Shown: positions 21,148-33,600, counted from the stretch's first letter. The stretch is 64,000 bases of DNA from Antilocapra americana (GCA_007570785.1 ML660211.1:5329638-5393637); one strand, 5' to 3'. The notes: generated from the sequence alone by a model not told the origin. Translations and numbers: made by a program.

Positions 21148-21362
21148 TGTTGTTGTTGTTGTTTAGTCAGTAAGTCATATCCAACTTATTGTGACCCCAT
21201 GAACTGTAGCATGCCAGGCTCTTCTGTTCATGGGATTTTTCAGACAAGAATACTGGTGTAGGTTGCCTTGCCTTCTCCAGGGGATCTTCCCCACCCAGAG
21301 ATCAATCCCATGTCTCCTGCCTTGGCAAGTGGATTGCTTACCATTGAGTCACCTGGGAAGCC
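21148..21362 (-). mobile_element. Bov-tA SINE inside L1
   Basis: Antisense, with a 'tgttgttgttgtttagtcag' start and tRNA-like head ending 'acctgggaagcc'. It sits in the TA-rich part of the surrounding L1 3' UTR. Confidence 0.92.
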
Positions 21363-21579
21363 ATATATATTACCACATATATGTATGAATCATATATATT
21401 ATGATTATCATATATATATATGAATCACTTTGAAGTGATTATATGTGATATTATATATGAAGTGATATATGTGATTATATGTGATAATATATATGAAGCC
21501 ATATATATTATCATATATATGTATGAATCATATATATCATATATATGAATCATATATAATTATCATATATATATAAATC
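21363..21579. repeat. TA-rich minisatellite with duplicated SINE edge
   Basis: Long TA/CATA tracts with repeated 'gaatca' and 'gtgatta' words. The stretch starting 'gaagccatatatatta' occurs at 21357 and again at 21495, so a ~138-bp unit containing the SINE's last bases was duplicated. Short inverted repeats (aatcactttgaagtgatt) are present. Confidence 0.85.
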
Positions 21580-21655
21580 ACTTTGTTCTACACTTGAAGG
21601 TAAAACAACATCAATAGAAAATTTAATTGTAATAAAGAATAGAATTTATCCTGGA
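21580..21655 (+). mobile_element. L1 3' UTR-type fragment, continuation
   Basis: 'tcactttgttctacacttga' followed by 'aatttaattgtaataaagaa' is the terminal L1 3' UTR. Confidence 0.7.
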
Positions 21656-21659
21656 GATA

Positions 21660-24350
21660 CTAGCATTTTTATCTTACATTATTTATGTAAAAATAATTCT
21701 TTGTAAAGATTACTCATGTTTTGAGTACAAAGAAACAAGCACTTACTTAGTCTATTCAAAGGTGAACATTCTTGTAGAATAGATATATGTCCAACAACTC
21801 ATAAATATTTATAGATTCTTAAGCAAAGAAACACAAAGAAAATTGAATTTTATGATCACAGTCTTGCTAGCAGTTCAAAAGTATCAAGTTCTGCTTTGAG
21901 AACTCAGTCTCTGGTTTATTTTTGAAAGATTTGGGTAAAATAACATATATTAAATTTTAAGCAAATAAGGAATTTTGCCACTAAAATGTAAGTTGTTTTA
22001 TCACCTGTATTCCCTGGATCTGAAGAATATACTGTTTAAATTTTCATGCTGGAGAGTTTTTAAAAGTAATTTTTGTCTTTTATTCTAAGACTGTGGCACG
22101 TCCTGGAAGCTTTAAAAAATCCAGAAGAACCAGATGCATATTATAAACTTTAAAAGGAATATGAACACAATTAGACACCAGACAAGTACAAAGAAATTAA
22201 CAGTAGAGCATTAAAGTGTATTCTCTCAGACTTTTAATATGCTAAATGTCTCTGTTCATAACATTGATGGTATCTTTTTTGGCATGCTACTGGCTGAGCA
22301 TAATTATCAGAGGCTATAAAATGTACTTGTTTTGAAAGAACAGCTTTTATAAATTATGAAGAATTTTCTTCAAAGGTAGTATTAGCATTAATTTGTAACA
22401 ACATGGTAGCACATTTATCTATTTAAACACTAAGAAACTTCCAAATTAAAAAGAAATAAGAATGTTGACTAGTAGAGTTGTTTTTGCTTATTATGTGCTA
22501 TGGTGTCTTATGCATGCTGAATATTTTTTTCCTTTCCTTGATTTTCTTCTTTGTTACAAGTTTATGCAGTATTGAAAAGTGACGTCTAGCTACTGACATT
22601 CATAGGCTTCAAATTTAAAGGCTCTTATTTGTAAAGAATACTAACATATATGTAATTTTTTACAAATGGAATACCTAGGCTACATTTATTTATGATCGCT
22701 TTGTTATGTCATTTCTTCCATGCTTCTTTTTTCTTTTTTTGATCTAATAAAGATCCATGATCACCCTTCTACCAATATTACTTCATTTGAATACTTTGGG
22801 AGATCTATATGAAAGAATTGTAAAATAAAATACAGTATATAGAGTTATGAATTTATCTTATTGGGTATCAATTACACAACATAAGGCTTCAAAATGAATG
22901 ACAGCAAAATCAGATGAACTGTATGCTTAAAGATCATTTAGGAACAGCAATAAACACAAGCAAATCCACTAAAAAACGTGTTTTGAAATACATCAGTTTT
23001 TTAAGTCATTCATTCTGAATCTACATGCTGTTTTGATCACATTTTAAAAATAGAGGAATATGAACCCAGTGGCTCATATTCCAATGGTTAAGGTATTTTT
23101 CTTTAGTTCATTTTTAAGCATATTAAACTTTTTTCATAGGTATCTAAGAATCTAAAGGACTTTGTGCGTTTTTGTTCTCCTTAATTTGGTATTACATTTC
23201 TCTTAAGGGTAAGTTTTTCAATTAGGAACAGCTTTACCCTTAAGCTTATTATCTACTTGGTATAGAACATTTCAATTTTAATTTTGCTAATCAGTGCATT
23301 TGGAAAGATCCCTCCAACCTTTCTCAGCTATACTAAGCTATCTAAAGCAACTTGTTTTCTCTAAGAATTATGCTAATATTTTGTTGGCCTTTATATTATG
23401 TAGGTTCAAATATGAAAAATATCCTTAGGATTCTTGTTAAATTTGTGTTTTAGTTACTAAGAACTGTTTAAATTTTTATAGTGTTGTATTATTAATTGAA
23501 TTTTTTCTCCATGGTTTGCAAACTTGAAAGAACTGCTGTCTAATAAATGTTTAGGTCTTAGTATCAATTTTTTGTTGAATAAAAAAATACCTTGAAGATT
23601 TAGACAGAGTGATGCCACAATAATGCCAAGTCCATGTAATTCCTGGCCTGATTGTACCACTACTGGACACTTACTGAATCAGATCTTCCTGTGATGTGTG
23701 ATGTGTGTTGTGGCCTGGAAGAAAATGATGAACAGGTCAAATAAAGTTGAGAGAAAGAAAGAGAGATGACTAAAATATCTAAGCATTAACACCCAACTGC
23801 TGATAGGTAGCATTAGATTAAAAAAAAAGTTTTCAAGTAATGCATGTTTACTTTTTTCTTGCCCCCCAAAATATCTACCAAAAACATATATGACTACCTT
23901 AACTGAGCAACTTATGACTCAACAATAAAGAACTGCCTCATCAACAGTATTAATAGTACCACAAATGGAAAACATTAGTGTGAAATGGAAAGAAGTCTCA
24001 AGAAAAATTGTAAGTGTTTTACTTGTTTCTCTTTTGTATACATGTTAAAATAGTCATACTGAGCTACATGAGGGAGAGCTTTTTTTTTTACGTTCTGTTC
24101 AACAGTCTCTCTTAAGCATCTACAAAAATTTATCTATTGTGTGATTTTAAAATGTCATTTCTTTTTTAACCCCTTCTAACTTCTGCCCTCATTCCACATT
24201 TCAGTAAATACTTCTTGATAATATTAGGTACGAAACAATTTGTGAAGAGGTAACAGAACTTTAAAATTGTTTTCTAATCTGCAAAGAATTTTTTTTGTTA
24301 TTTTGTATTTTTATTCTACTAGTTTTCTCGATTTTTGAAAGAGTTTTCAT
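21660..24350. other. Unique AT-rich region, no gene
   Basis: Nearly 2.7 kb free of ruminant SINEs and BovB. No frame has a recognisable domain; the 67-codon minus frame at 23457 is unremarkable. No exon or RNA gene supported. Confidence 0.5.
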
Positions 24351-24356
24351 TATTCT

Positions 24357-26240
24357 GTTGTTGTTCAGACACTCAGTTGTGTCTGACTCTTTGTGATCCC
24401 ATGGAAGATATTATGCCAGGCTTCAATGGCCTTTACCATCTCCCAGAAGTTTTTTAAACTCATGTCCATTGAGTTGGTGATGCCATCCAACAGTCTCACC
24501 CTCTGCCGTTCCCTTCTCCTTCTGCCTTCAATCTTTCCCAGCATCAGGGTCTTTTCTAATAAATTGGCTCTTTACATCAGGTGGCCAAAATATTGGAACT
24601 TCAGCTTCATGATCAGTCTTTTCAATGGATATTCAGGACTGACTTCCTTTAAGATTGACTGGTTGGATCTCCCTGCTGTCCAAGGGACTCTCAAGTCTTC
24701 TCCAACCCCACAATTTGAAAGCATCAATGCTTTGGCATTCAGCCTTCCTTATGGTCCAACTCTCACAACCATACTAGAAAAACTACAGCTTTGGCTATAC
24801 AGATATTTTTAGGCAAAGTAATGTCTCTGGGTTTTTAATATGCTAAGTTTGTCACAGCTTTGCTTCCAAGGAGCAAATGTCTTTTAATTTCATGGCTGAA
24901 GTCACCATCTGCAGTGATTTTGGAGCCCAAGAAAATAAAATGTGTCACTGTCTCCATTACTTCCTCTTCTATTTGCTGTGACATGAGGGACCAGAGGCCA
25001 TGATCTTTGTTTTTTGAATGTTGAGTTTTAAGCCAGCTTTTTCATTCTCCTTTTTCACCTTCATTCAGAGGCTCTTTAATCCTTCCTTACTTTCTGCCAT
25101 AAGGGTATTGTCATCTGCATATCTGAAGTTATTGATATTTCTCCCAGCAATCTTGATTCCAGCTTGTGCTTCATCCAGCCCGGCATTTCACAAGATGTAT
25201 TCTGTATATAAGTTAAATAAATAAGGTGACAATATACAGCTTTGACATATTGTCTGGTTCTAACTGTTGCTTCTTGACCTGCATACAGGTTTCTCAGGAG
25301 GTAGGTAAGGTGGTCTGGTATTCCCATCTCTTGAAGAATTTTCCACAATTTGTTGTGATCCACAGATTCAAACCTTTAGCATAGACACTGAAGCAGAAGT
25401 AGATGTTTTTCTATAATTCTTTTGCTTTTTCTATAATCCAATGGGTGTTGGCAATTTGCTCTGCATTTTCTAAATCCAGCTTGAACATCTGGAAGTTCTC
25501 TGTTCAAGTACTGTTGAAGCCTAGGTTGGAGCATTTGGAATGAAAACTGATCTTTTCCAGTCCTGTGGCCACTACTGAGTTTTCCAAATTTGCTGGCATA
25601 TTGATTGCATTATTTTAGCAGTAGCATCTTTTAGGATTTGAAATACCGCAACTGGAATTCCATCAACTCCATAAGCTTTGTTTGTAGTGATGCTTCCCAA
25701 GGCCCACTTGACTTCACATTTCAAGATATCTCACTCTAGGTGAGTGATCACACCATTGTGATTATCTGGGTCATGAAGATATTTTTTATATAGCTCTTCT
25801 GCATGTTTGTGTCACCTCTTCTTAATATCTTTCTGCTTCTGTTAGGTCCATATCATTTCTGTCTTTTACTGTGCCCATTTTTGCATGAAATGTTCCCTTA
25901 GTATCTTAATTTTCTTAAAAAAATCTCTAGTGTTTCCCATTTCGCCCCCCCCCCCCCAGTTTCTTTGCATTGTTCAGTTTGGAAGGCTTTCTTATCTCTC
26001 CTTGCTATTCTTTGGAATTCTTCATTCAGATGGGTATATCTTTTCTTTTCTCCTTTGTCTTTTGCTTCTCTTCTTTTCTCAGCTATTTTTTAGGCTCCTC
26101 AGAGAAAGTTTTTTTTCTTTTTGCATTTCTTTTTCTTTGGGATGGTCTTGATCACTACTCCTGTACAATGATACAAACCTCCATCCATAGTTCCATAATT
26201 ATCCTAATATCATATTTTTCTAACTTAATTTTTTACTGAT
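24357..26240 (-). mobile_element. BovB LINE, 5'-truncated, ~1.9 kb
   Basis: The longest BovB copy in the window, antisense. It covers the RT domain and 3' region. The catalytic Y-A-D-D box is readable on the minus strand at 25121 to 25110, and a 95-codon RT piece survives at 25076-25363. Frameshifts, small deletions (for example near 25250 and 25540) and stops break the ORF. It ends near 26240, inside the region between endonuclease and RT. Plus frames at 24393-24812 and 25885-26239 are antisense readings. Confidence 0.95.
25945..25957. repeat. C13 homopolymer inside BovB
   Basis: Thirteen consecutive C on the plus strand, where related copies do not have a long run. Confidence 0.9.
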
Positions 26241-26735
26241 AGTTTTAAAAGCAATCCTACATAAACTAAAAAATAGTTAATAATATTTACCTTCCCCTTT
26301 AAACCTCCCCCTTTAGCCACTTTTATTTGCATTGTCTTACTCAGACATATAATGCTCAACACATTCTCATCTGAAAACCTCTCTATGTGTGAGTCTTAGC
26401 TCTACAATTAAACATATGAAATGTTCAACATGAATTTTCTCTCTTTTTGTTGAGATAATTGTCATCTTCTCTTTGATTCCTTGGGAAAGGCACAAGTACA
26501 CAGCTTTCCCTGATTTCCAGCACATTTCTCTGTGCCCTCAAGACCTGAAGGACAGCATGATGGATAAACTATTTTTGACTGGCACTTTAGTCTTAAGTGA
26601 ATAAAAATTTCAGCAGCCTGATGTTAGTCCAGTTTTCTTGCTCTTATCGAGAAAGGAGAAAATTCCTAATTCTCCCTTAAATTATTCTATTATTTCTTAT
26701 CATCCATTACATGCAACAGTTTATAATACACTATA
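26241..26735. other. No gene recognised
   Basis: Unique-looking CT-rich then AT-rich text; no supported feature. Confidence 0.45.
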
Positions 26736-26739
26736 TATT

Positions 26740-26880
26740 TTAGTTATTTATCATTTTCTTTTGTATTTATATTTATTGTCTGTTCTCCCAATAGACTACA
26801 AGTTACACATATGCTACAGCTGTATTTACTAGATAATGCCTATTACATAGTAAGCACTAAAAATATTGAATAATAAGTGA
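26740..26880 (+). mobile_element. L2 3'-end-like fragment
   Basis: 'agactacaagttacacatat', then 'cctattacatagtaagcact' and 'aaaatattgaataat' follow the usual L2 3' end order. Diverged. Confidence 0.5.
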
Positions 26881-27000
26881 CAGTATGTATACTTTGATAG
26901 ATTCATTGATAACAATATTTAATTTTTCATTTTGAGAAATTTCCACTTTATAACTACAAAAGGAAGCAGAAGGTGTGTTAGCTATAAAGTCTTAGAAGTA

Positions 27001-27090
27001 ATTCCCACAAGCTGCAACCAGAGAAAACCCACACATAGTAATAAGATTCAACACAACCGAAGATAAATAAATAAATAAATATTTTTAAAA
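27001..27090 (+). mobile_element. CHR-type SINE, 3' fragment
   Basis: 'cacaagctgcaaccagagaa' to 'gattcaacacaaccgaag' with an (AAAT)n tail is the end of a long CHR SINE. The head is absent. Confidence 0.7.
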
Positions 27091-27224
27091 AGAAGTAATG
27101 TTGCTAGCATTTAAGTTCAAATTGACAGTGGAAATTCTTGAGGTTCCAGATTTATTTTTGTCACTCTTTTGTGGTTGGAAAAGAAAACTATTTAACTTTT
27201 TTCAAATAATAAAAAGCCTCTTTC

Positions 27225-27338
27225 TTCTGACTGCACTGTGAGACATTTGGGATCTTAGTTTATGAACCAAGATCAAACCCACAACCCCTGCATTGGGAAT
27301 GGTGAGTCTTAACCACTGGACCATCAAGGAATTCTCTT
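27225..27338 (-). mobile_element. CHR-2-type tRNA SINE, antisense
   Basis: 'tgaaccaagatcaaacccac' and 'cttaaccactggaccatcaa' are the antisense tRNA-like head; 'ctgactgcactgtgag' precedes them. Diverged. Confidence 0.75.
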
Positions 27339-27699
27339 CTCAAATAGTTTAGACAGTGTTTCCATGGAGAAAGTCTCTGTAATTAAACAAACGCTTGTAA
27401 TTTTCTTTCCAAAGTGCTTCTAAATACAAAAAGACCTTGAGGAATATCTTCTTCTTTAGGGGGAAGCTGATTCTGCTCATATTCTCAAACTACATCTTCT
27501 ATTTTACCTAGATGTACTAGGTCATTAACTATAGTTTGATTTTTTAAACTAGAATTTTGTGTTATTATGCATGCCATTCCAACTACAAATGGAAGATTTG
27601 TGCTTCTCAGTTTGTCTGAACTGCTTGCTATCTACCAAGCAAGAATAAACTTACCAACATCTGTCCAAAGCAGTAAAAAAATTTATGACCAGCATTGGC

Positions 27700-28015
27700 C
27701 CAAGATGGCAGTCTGTCTGTTGGAAAAGAAAACTCAATAAGTGAGCTGAATAGTAGAATAAACACAGCTGAAGGGCAATTTGGCTAGCTACTAGATTGAA
27801 TCGATGAACTCTCTGAAAGTGGTTGATCAATCATCCTAGCTTTTACAGTAACCCCCTTTATTTCCTGCTGATTTAGCAGCATAAGGGGACAAAAATGCCC
27901 AGTGGCAGTCTTGGCATCCAATTTAACGGAACCGTAACTTGTTTCCTGGTGGCAACCTTTCTCCCTTGGGAATAGAACTCACTGAGTCCAATATTACAGG
28001 AATGGGTGGGAAGGG
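27700..28015 (-). pseudogene. ERVL dUTPase-like C-terminal remnant
   Basis: An 88-codon frame (27923-28189) ends with a 'GERLPPGNKL' phrase. It continues in the next ~130 bp with a 'TGHFCPL' phrase and a 'KGVTV' phrase, in the spacing of the ERVL dUTPase. It lies just downstream of the integrase parts, as expected. Catalytic competence is excluded by stops. Confidence 0.55.
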
Positions 28016-28202
28016 GGGATATGACAGCAGATTGTTTGGCTTTGGAGTGAAAGAGTCATATCCCATCTCCTGAACCGTGGGATCCATACATTCTAATAAT
28101 GGGAGAAAGACCATCAGATACCAAGTACTAGCTGAAGACATACAGGACATGATCAGACTCAAGATTTTATTTCTCCAAGATGGTCCCATAACTAAGACTA
28201 TG

Positions 28203-28427
28203 GTGTGCTGTGCTGTGCTGTGCTTAGTCGCTCAGTCATATCTGACTCTTTGCAACCCCATAGACTGCAGCCAACCAGGATCCTTGTCCATGGGAATTCT
28301 TTAGGCAAGTAAACTGGAGTGGTTTCCCATGCTCTCCTCCAGGGGATCTTCCCAACCCAGAGATCTAACCCAGGTCTCCCACATTGCAGACAGATTCTTT
28401 ACTGTCTGAGCCCCCAGGGAAGTCCTA
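28203..28427 (-). mobile_element. Bov-tA SINE inside ERVL
   Basis: Antisense, starting with GTGCT repeats and ending 'gagcccccagggaagtcc'. Flanks 'aactaagactatgg' and 'aactagaactatag' look like a slightly decayed target duplication. Confidence 0.92.
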
Positions 28428-28429
28428 AC

Positions 28430-29010
28430 TAGAACTATAGCAGCCTATCTCACAATTTTCTCGAACAACTGCTTCAGGTTGATGAAACATGTTGCACCAA
28501 TGAATTTGTGGCTATGAGCTGACTGCTCTAATTTCTTCGCTATAAAGCATGTTCTTTGGAGATGCTGTATGATATACTCTGGCAATGGATACGGCTTTCT
28601 GTAAGTTTATGAATGGTGGTGCTGGCAGAAACACCAGGGGAAGTAAGGAAATATTGTATCTCTATGGACACGTACTCCAAACTTTTGCTCTCTCTGTAAT
28701 GAGAGGAGCCCCAAACAATCAATCTGTTGGAAGATGCTTGGCTAGAACTCGGCAAAATGTGCCAAGTAGATCTCACTGTTGGCCTCTATCATTTGCAGAC
28801 TGAGCACTTGGCAATGACAGTAGCCAGATCAGTTTTGGTACAAAAATATTATAAAGTTGATCCTATGCATGGCTTCCGTCTTTGTTTTCATGGCCACTGT
28901 GTCTATGTCCATTGAGCAAGCACCAATATGACTGGGGAAAGAGTGAGCAGTCACATTTTCCTTCTGTTTACTGAAAGCCTTGTTTACTTTACAGCCATCC
29001 ATTTTCATTT
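28430..29010 (-). pseudogene. ERVL integrase region, copy B
   Basis: Minus-strand text shows an HHCC zinc-binding area, with a TDLATVIAKCSVC phrase at 28834 to 28796 containing the C-x2-C pair. The integrase core start follows (78-codon frame 28540-28776), then an 'IHW' segment near 28480. Upstream it includes the end of RNase H. Stops and shifts separate these parts. Confidence 0.68.
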
Positions 29011-29059
29011 AACTGGGATACTATATTATTTTAGATCTAGTCTGACTAAAAACCTACAG

Positions 29060-29500
29060 CAGGATAGTGGATAATTCTCAAAGACTAACAAAAACCCTGC
29101 AATTTGCAAGAGGCTTAGGAAAGATCCACCAACTGCCTTGGAATACAATAGCAGGCAGCTGTTGACAAGAAGCCATTGAAGTCGCAATACAATTGGGGTT
29201 TAAGCTTCTTTAAAGGTAATGGGACACACAGTAAGGTCAATGAATTCCATAGACATGAACCCATGGCTTCTCCTTCTTTTCTGTAAAATACAGTTTCTTG
29301 GTCATAAAAATAAGTCATTCTGTAAGCTCAACAATGTGGTTTGAACAAAAGCATGTGGGTAAGAAGGTAAGTCCATACATAAATACACAGCAAGTTATCT
29401 TCTCAGAAAGGAAAATTTCCTGCTTCATTCCTTAGTGAAATGGGTTCAATGTAGTCAACCTGCCACCAGGCGGCTCACTTTTTCCTCAAGTGAGTATTTC
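29060..29500 (-). pseudogene. ERVL integrase core, copy A
   Basis: A WWQVDYI phrase at 29469 to 29449 marks the core start. A 'DQETVF' phrase at 29303 to 29286 corresponds to the catalytic-Asp loop. The following region ends near 29060. Because copy B repeats the same core, the locus holds two diverged versions in the same orientation. Confidence 0.68.
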
Positions 29501-29810
29501 TACTTAGGAAGCTTAGGTTGGCAGGTGGGGCTCTAAGATAAATTGAAGTTTGAGCCTGTGACTAATTGAAAGAAAAAATGGAGTTTTTCTCATCTACATA
29601 TGAATGTTCCCTTAACTTGGTGAGATGGATCTCATAAATGGAGTCTATTTTTCCTTTCCATAAATCTGGGCAGGTCTATGGTTCTGTTAAGCCAGTTGAA
29701 TGTTAATAAATTGGGGATTTCTCACTTTCTACTTTTGGAAGATGTTTGCCATCTTGTGAAAAAATTCTTTTGTATGTATGGTAACTCCTTTGAGACCATG
29801 TAATATTCAG

Positions 29811-30020
29811 GCTTCCCAGGTGGTTTGGTGGTAAATCTGCTTGCCAATGCAGGAGATGTGGGTTCTATCCCTGGGTCAGGAAGATTCCCTAGAAGAGGAA
29901 ATGACAACCCGCTCCAGTATTCTTGCCTGAAGAGAAATACCATGGACAGAGGATCCTGGTGGGCTACAGTCCACGAGACCACAAAGAGCTGGACGTGGAT
30001 GAGAAATTGAGTGTGAATAT
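29811..30020 (+). mobile_element. Bov-tA SINE inside ERVL
   Basis: Head 'gcttcccaggtggtttggtg', body 'cgctccagtattcttgcctg', damaged tail. The 116-codon minus frame here mixes SINE and flank and is not a gene. Confidence 0.92.
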
Positions 30021-30499
30021 GAGAACAGCTTGGAACTTGGGAGTTTAGAATAGTAACCGATGACATCAGCATAGTGAGGTGAAGAAGTTAGTTTGCAAAA
30101 TTTCAATGGGAAACTGTAATGCTCAAGTCTCTGGAAACTGTTGACCAGAGAAGCTGCTAAATAGCTTATGATTGTTCATATGCCTGATCACTGTGAAATC
30201 TAATTAATGCTCTCTCCTCACTTTCACCCCACAAGCCTGATATGCATTCCTAATATAAACTCTTGAAAGGAAAAAGGGTCTTTTGAGATGTTGTTTCTGG
30301 CTTCTCCTTTGCAATCAACAAAGCCTATAGATGTGACTGGTAGTGATGCAGACTTGGCAACCAGCAGAACAGATTAGCATAGCTTCACATCGAATACTCA
30401 TCCTGAAGGGTTCAATTAAGTACTTCTCACAAAGACAACCTGCCCCCCATCTTCCAAGTTCCTATTCATTTGAAAAAATCTTAGCCATTGCTAATGAAT

Positions 30500-30720
30500 T
30501 AATGTAGATTGTTACTTAAAGCCATTTATCAACCCCAAATGTTATGAGCAACTAAAAGTATTGCTGGAAATTCTGTCCCCTGAAAGGCCCTCTTTATCCA
30601 TTATCTTTTAGGGATACTCATTACTTCTCAGTATGTATATATTGTACCAGTCAGATAATTCCCACTAGCACCAGTGCACAGTGAAGATTCATCTATAAAC
30701 CAGGCTTATCTCTTCTTTCT
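30500..30720 (-). pseudogene. ERVL RNase H start remnant
   Basis: A WFIDESS phrase at 30703 to 30683 corresponds to the RNase H opening motif, with the usual glycine changed to glutamate. The text that follows is heavily decayed. Confidence 0.5.
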
Positions 30721-31264
30721 TTTCTTCTCAATTACCTGCTCATAGTGAATTTCCCTAGGTATGTGGGTTGGAGGGAATGTTGACAAAACAGCAGGGATAG
30801 ATGCCATGGAAGTCTGGGCCAGCAGTTGTGAAGTTTTTCCCTTCTAGATCTGGTGGTACATAAACGATTTCAATTTTGCAAGAGATAACTGTTGTGCATG
30901 ACCAATTTCATGATCCTGTAGATTAGATAAAATTTATTTCAACAGGGAAAATTTCGTTTGTTTTATGATTGGTGTCACTTGGAAATATATATAGTTTTAT
31001 TGAAGCACAGCTGCAAACCAGAAGCTGCTTTTCAAATGGAAAACAGTTGTAATACATAAAATCTTTCAGGGTCTAAAGTATGAGTTTCATATTGTCCAAG
31101 GCTTGACATAGAACCATAGACATTTTCAACGTCATTGGTTAGTTAAATGAAAAGTATGATAGTCTGGCTTTGTAGTGAAAAAGTCTCTTGTGTTTACCTA
31201 GAAGGTAAGTTAGAGAAGCATACTCAAATATATTCTGCTTCACTTCCTAAATTAAAACCATTTT

Positions 31265-31581
31265 GGGCTTCCCTGGTGGTGCAGTGGATGAGATTCCACC
31301 TATCAGTGCAGCGGGCATGGATTCGATCCTTGATACAGGAAGATCCCACATGCCATGGAACAACTAAGTCTGTGTGCCATAACTACTGAGCCCATGCTCC
31401 AGGATCTGCAAGCTGCAACTACCAAAGCCTAGATCCCTAGAGTCTATGTTCTGCAACAAGAGAGGCCACTACAAGGAGAAGCCCATGGGCTGCAATGAAG
31501 AGTAGCCCTTACTTTCCACAACTAGAGAAAGCCAGCACAAAGCAATGAAGATGCAACCCAGACAAAAATAAAATAAATAAT
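31265..31581 (+). mobile_element. CHR-type tRNA SINE (long form)
   Basis: Head 'gggcttccctggtggtgcag', body 'acaagagaggccactacaag' and 'gagaaagccagcacaaagca', ending (AAAT)n. Nearly full length. Confidence 0.92.
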
Positions 31582-32130
31582 AATGTATTTATTTATATAA
31601 ACAATGATTTATATTTTATATGTATACAAAGCATTTCATCATGTTTTTTCTGCTTTGGGGTAGCATAAAGTATATGCTTTTTACTTTTTCTTAAAGGGAA
31701 TATCACTTAATGCCTTCAGACCATGGAAACTTAGAAAGCTTTCTGCTGTATGGGGTTTTTATACATGCATGGGTTTTATTTCCTCTTCTACACATGCATA
31801 TAAATGAAGAAGATATCTAGGCTGCTTTTTATGTCTTGCTCAATAGGCTCCTGTTGATGTTCTGATATCAAGATACTCAATGTCACTGTTGACTATAGCA
31901 AAGGCAAAGCATTTGATAGAACAAGATGAAAGGCAATGAAAGTGACCATCCTTTCACATGAAGGCAAATTGCTACTAATTTATTTTGTGATAAAATTTTA
32001 TTAAAATTGTATGCTTGATAGATTTCTGATGTCAGTTACAGAGACTAAGTATTTGCTCCAGTAAATATATTACATAGAGAATGACAGTTGTGATTGGCAT
32101 TATCAATTGGTTAACGTGGATATAATCATC
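31582..32130. other. No gene recognised
   Basis: AT-rich text; nothing recognised. Confidence 0.45.
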
Positions 32131-33205
32131 ACTATTCCTCAGTCAGTCTCTCCCATCAGGAAGTTTCCATGAGCCTCTTATCTTTCACCATCAATGGGCA
32201 GTCAGACTGAAGACCACAAGCACAGAAAACAAACCAATCTGATCACATGGGCTACAACCTTGTCTAATTCAATGAAACTATGAGCCATGCCATGTAGGGC
32301 CACCCATGAAAGATGGATCATGGGGGAGAGTTCTGACAAAGCATGGTCTACTGGAGAAGGGAATGTCAAAACACTTCAGTATTCTTGCCTTGAGAACCCC
32401 ATGAACAGTATGAATAGCTAAAAAGATAGGATGCTGAAAGATGAACTCCCCAGGTTGATAGGTGCCCAATATGCTACTGGAGATCAGTGAAGAAATAACT
32501 CCAGAAAGAATGAAGAGATGGATCCAAAGCAAAAACAAAACCCAGTTGTGGATGTGACTGGTGATGGAAGAAAAGTCCAATGCTATAAAGAGCAGTATTG
32601 CATAGAAACCTGGAATGTTAGGTCCATGAATCAAGGCAAATTGAAAGTGGTCAAACAGGAGATGGCAAGAGTGAACATCAATATTTTAAGGATCAGCAAA
32701 ATAAAATTGTCTGGAATGGTTGAATTTATTCAGATGACCATTATATCTACTACTGTGGGCAAGAATTCCTTAAAAGAAATGGAGTAGCCATCATAGTCAA
32801 CAAAAGAGTCTGAAAGGTAGTACTTGGATGCAATCTCAAAAATGACAGAATCATCTCTGCTCCTTTCAAAGGAAAACCATTCAGTATTACAGTAATCCAA
32901 GTCTATGTCCTAATGAGTAATGCTGAAGAAGCTGAAATTGAACAGTTCTATGAAGACCTACAAGACCTTCTATAACTAACTCCCCAAAAGATGTCATTTT
33001 CATTATAGGCGACTGGAATGCAAAAGTAGGAAGTCAAGAGCTACCTGGAATAACAGGCAAATTTGGCCTTGGAGTACAAAATGTGGCAGGTCGAACACTA
33101 ACAGAGTTTTGCCAAAAGAAAACACTGGTCACAGCAAACATTCTCTTCCAACAAGACAAGACTCTACACATGGACATCACCAGATGGTCAATACCAAAAT
33201 CATAT
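32130..33205 (+). mobile_element. BovB LINE, 5' half with endonuclease N-terminus
   Basis: It begins in the BovB 5' UTR (cagtctctcccatcaggaag). It carries a frame whose 'ETWNVRSMNQGKLKVV' phrase (32604 onward) is the start of the APE-type endonuclease, and later the 'GDWNAKVG' phrase near 33009-33032. The 89-codon frame 32518-32787 is interrupted by a stop near 32786. The copy ends abruptly within the endonuclease at about 33205; the RT half is missing. Confidence 0.93.
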
Positions 33206-33209
33206 TGAA

Positions 33210-33600
33210 GTGTTATACTAGCTATAATTTTTATAGATGCTCTTCTGCCAAACTGAAAATATTCTTTGCTTTTTTCTGATTGGCTGGTAATTTTTCTTCA
33301 ATAGTGGCTTAATAAATATTGAAGAAATTATATTACTTTTTTCTTTAGTCTCTTAACTTACTAGAGACCAATTTTCAAACATTAGTCCAACTTTGAATAT
33401 CAAAGATAAACCCTATTTAGACCATAATTATGTGATCTTCACCTTCTCCTGATATTGATAATTTGTGTCTTCTCACTTTTTGTAATGTTTTCATTGATAA
33501 GCCTGTCTGGATTTATCATCCAATTCAGAAAACCAGCTAAATAATAACTATACGCTTAATTTTCAAATTTTTACATTGAAATTTTGACTAGACATATCAG
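33210..33600 (-). mobile_element. Old L1 fragment, antisense
   Basis: 'gataatttgtgtcttctcac' followed by 'cattgataagcctgtctgg' and 'cagaaaaccagcta' is a standard antisense L1 ORF2 stretch. Confidence 0.65.

Larger units (their letters stand above)
27640..31000 (-). mobile_element. ERVL-type pol remnant
   Basis: The minus strand carries, from right to left, an RNase H start, two successive integrase regions and a dUTPase-like end, the domain order known for ERVL elements. All frames are broken. Two SINEs (28203-28427 and 29811-30020) were inserted later. No LTR could be identified at either side. The region is ancient and non-functional. Confidence 0.72.

Noticed and set aside
25885..26239. 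Overlapping 88-89 codon plus frames rich in Phe and Leu, membrane-like
   Set aside because: They are the complement of the BovB coding strand; hydrophobicity is a by-product of T-rich text.
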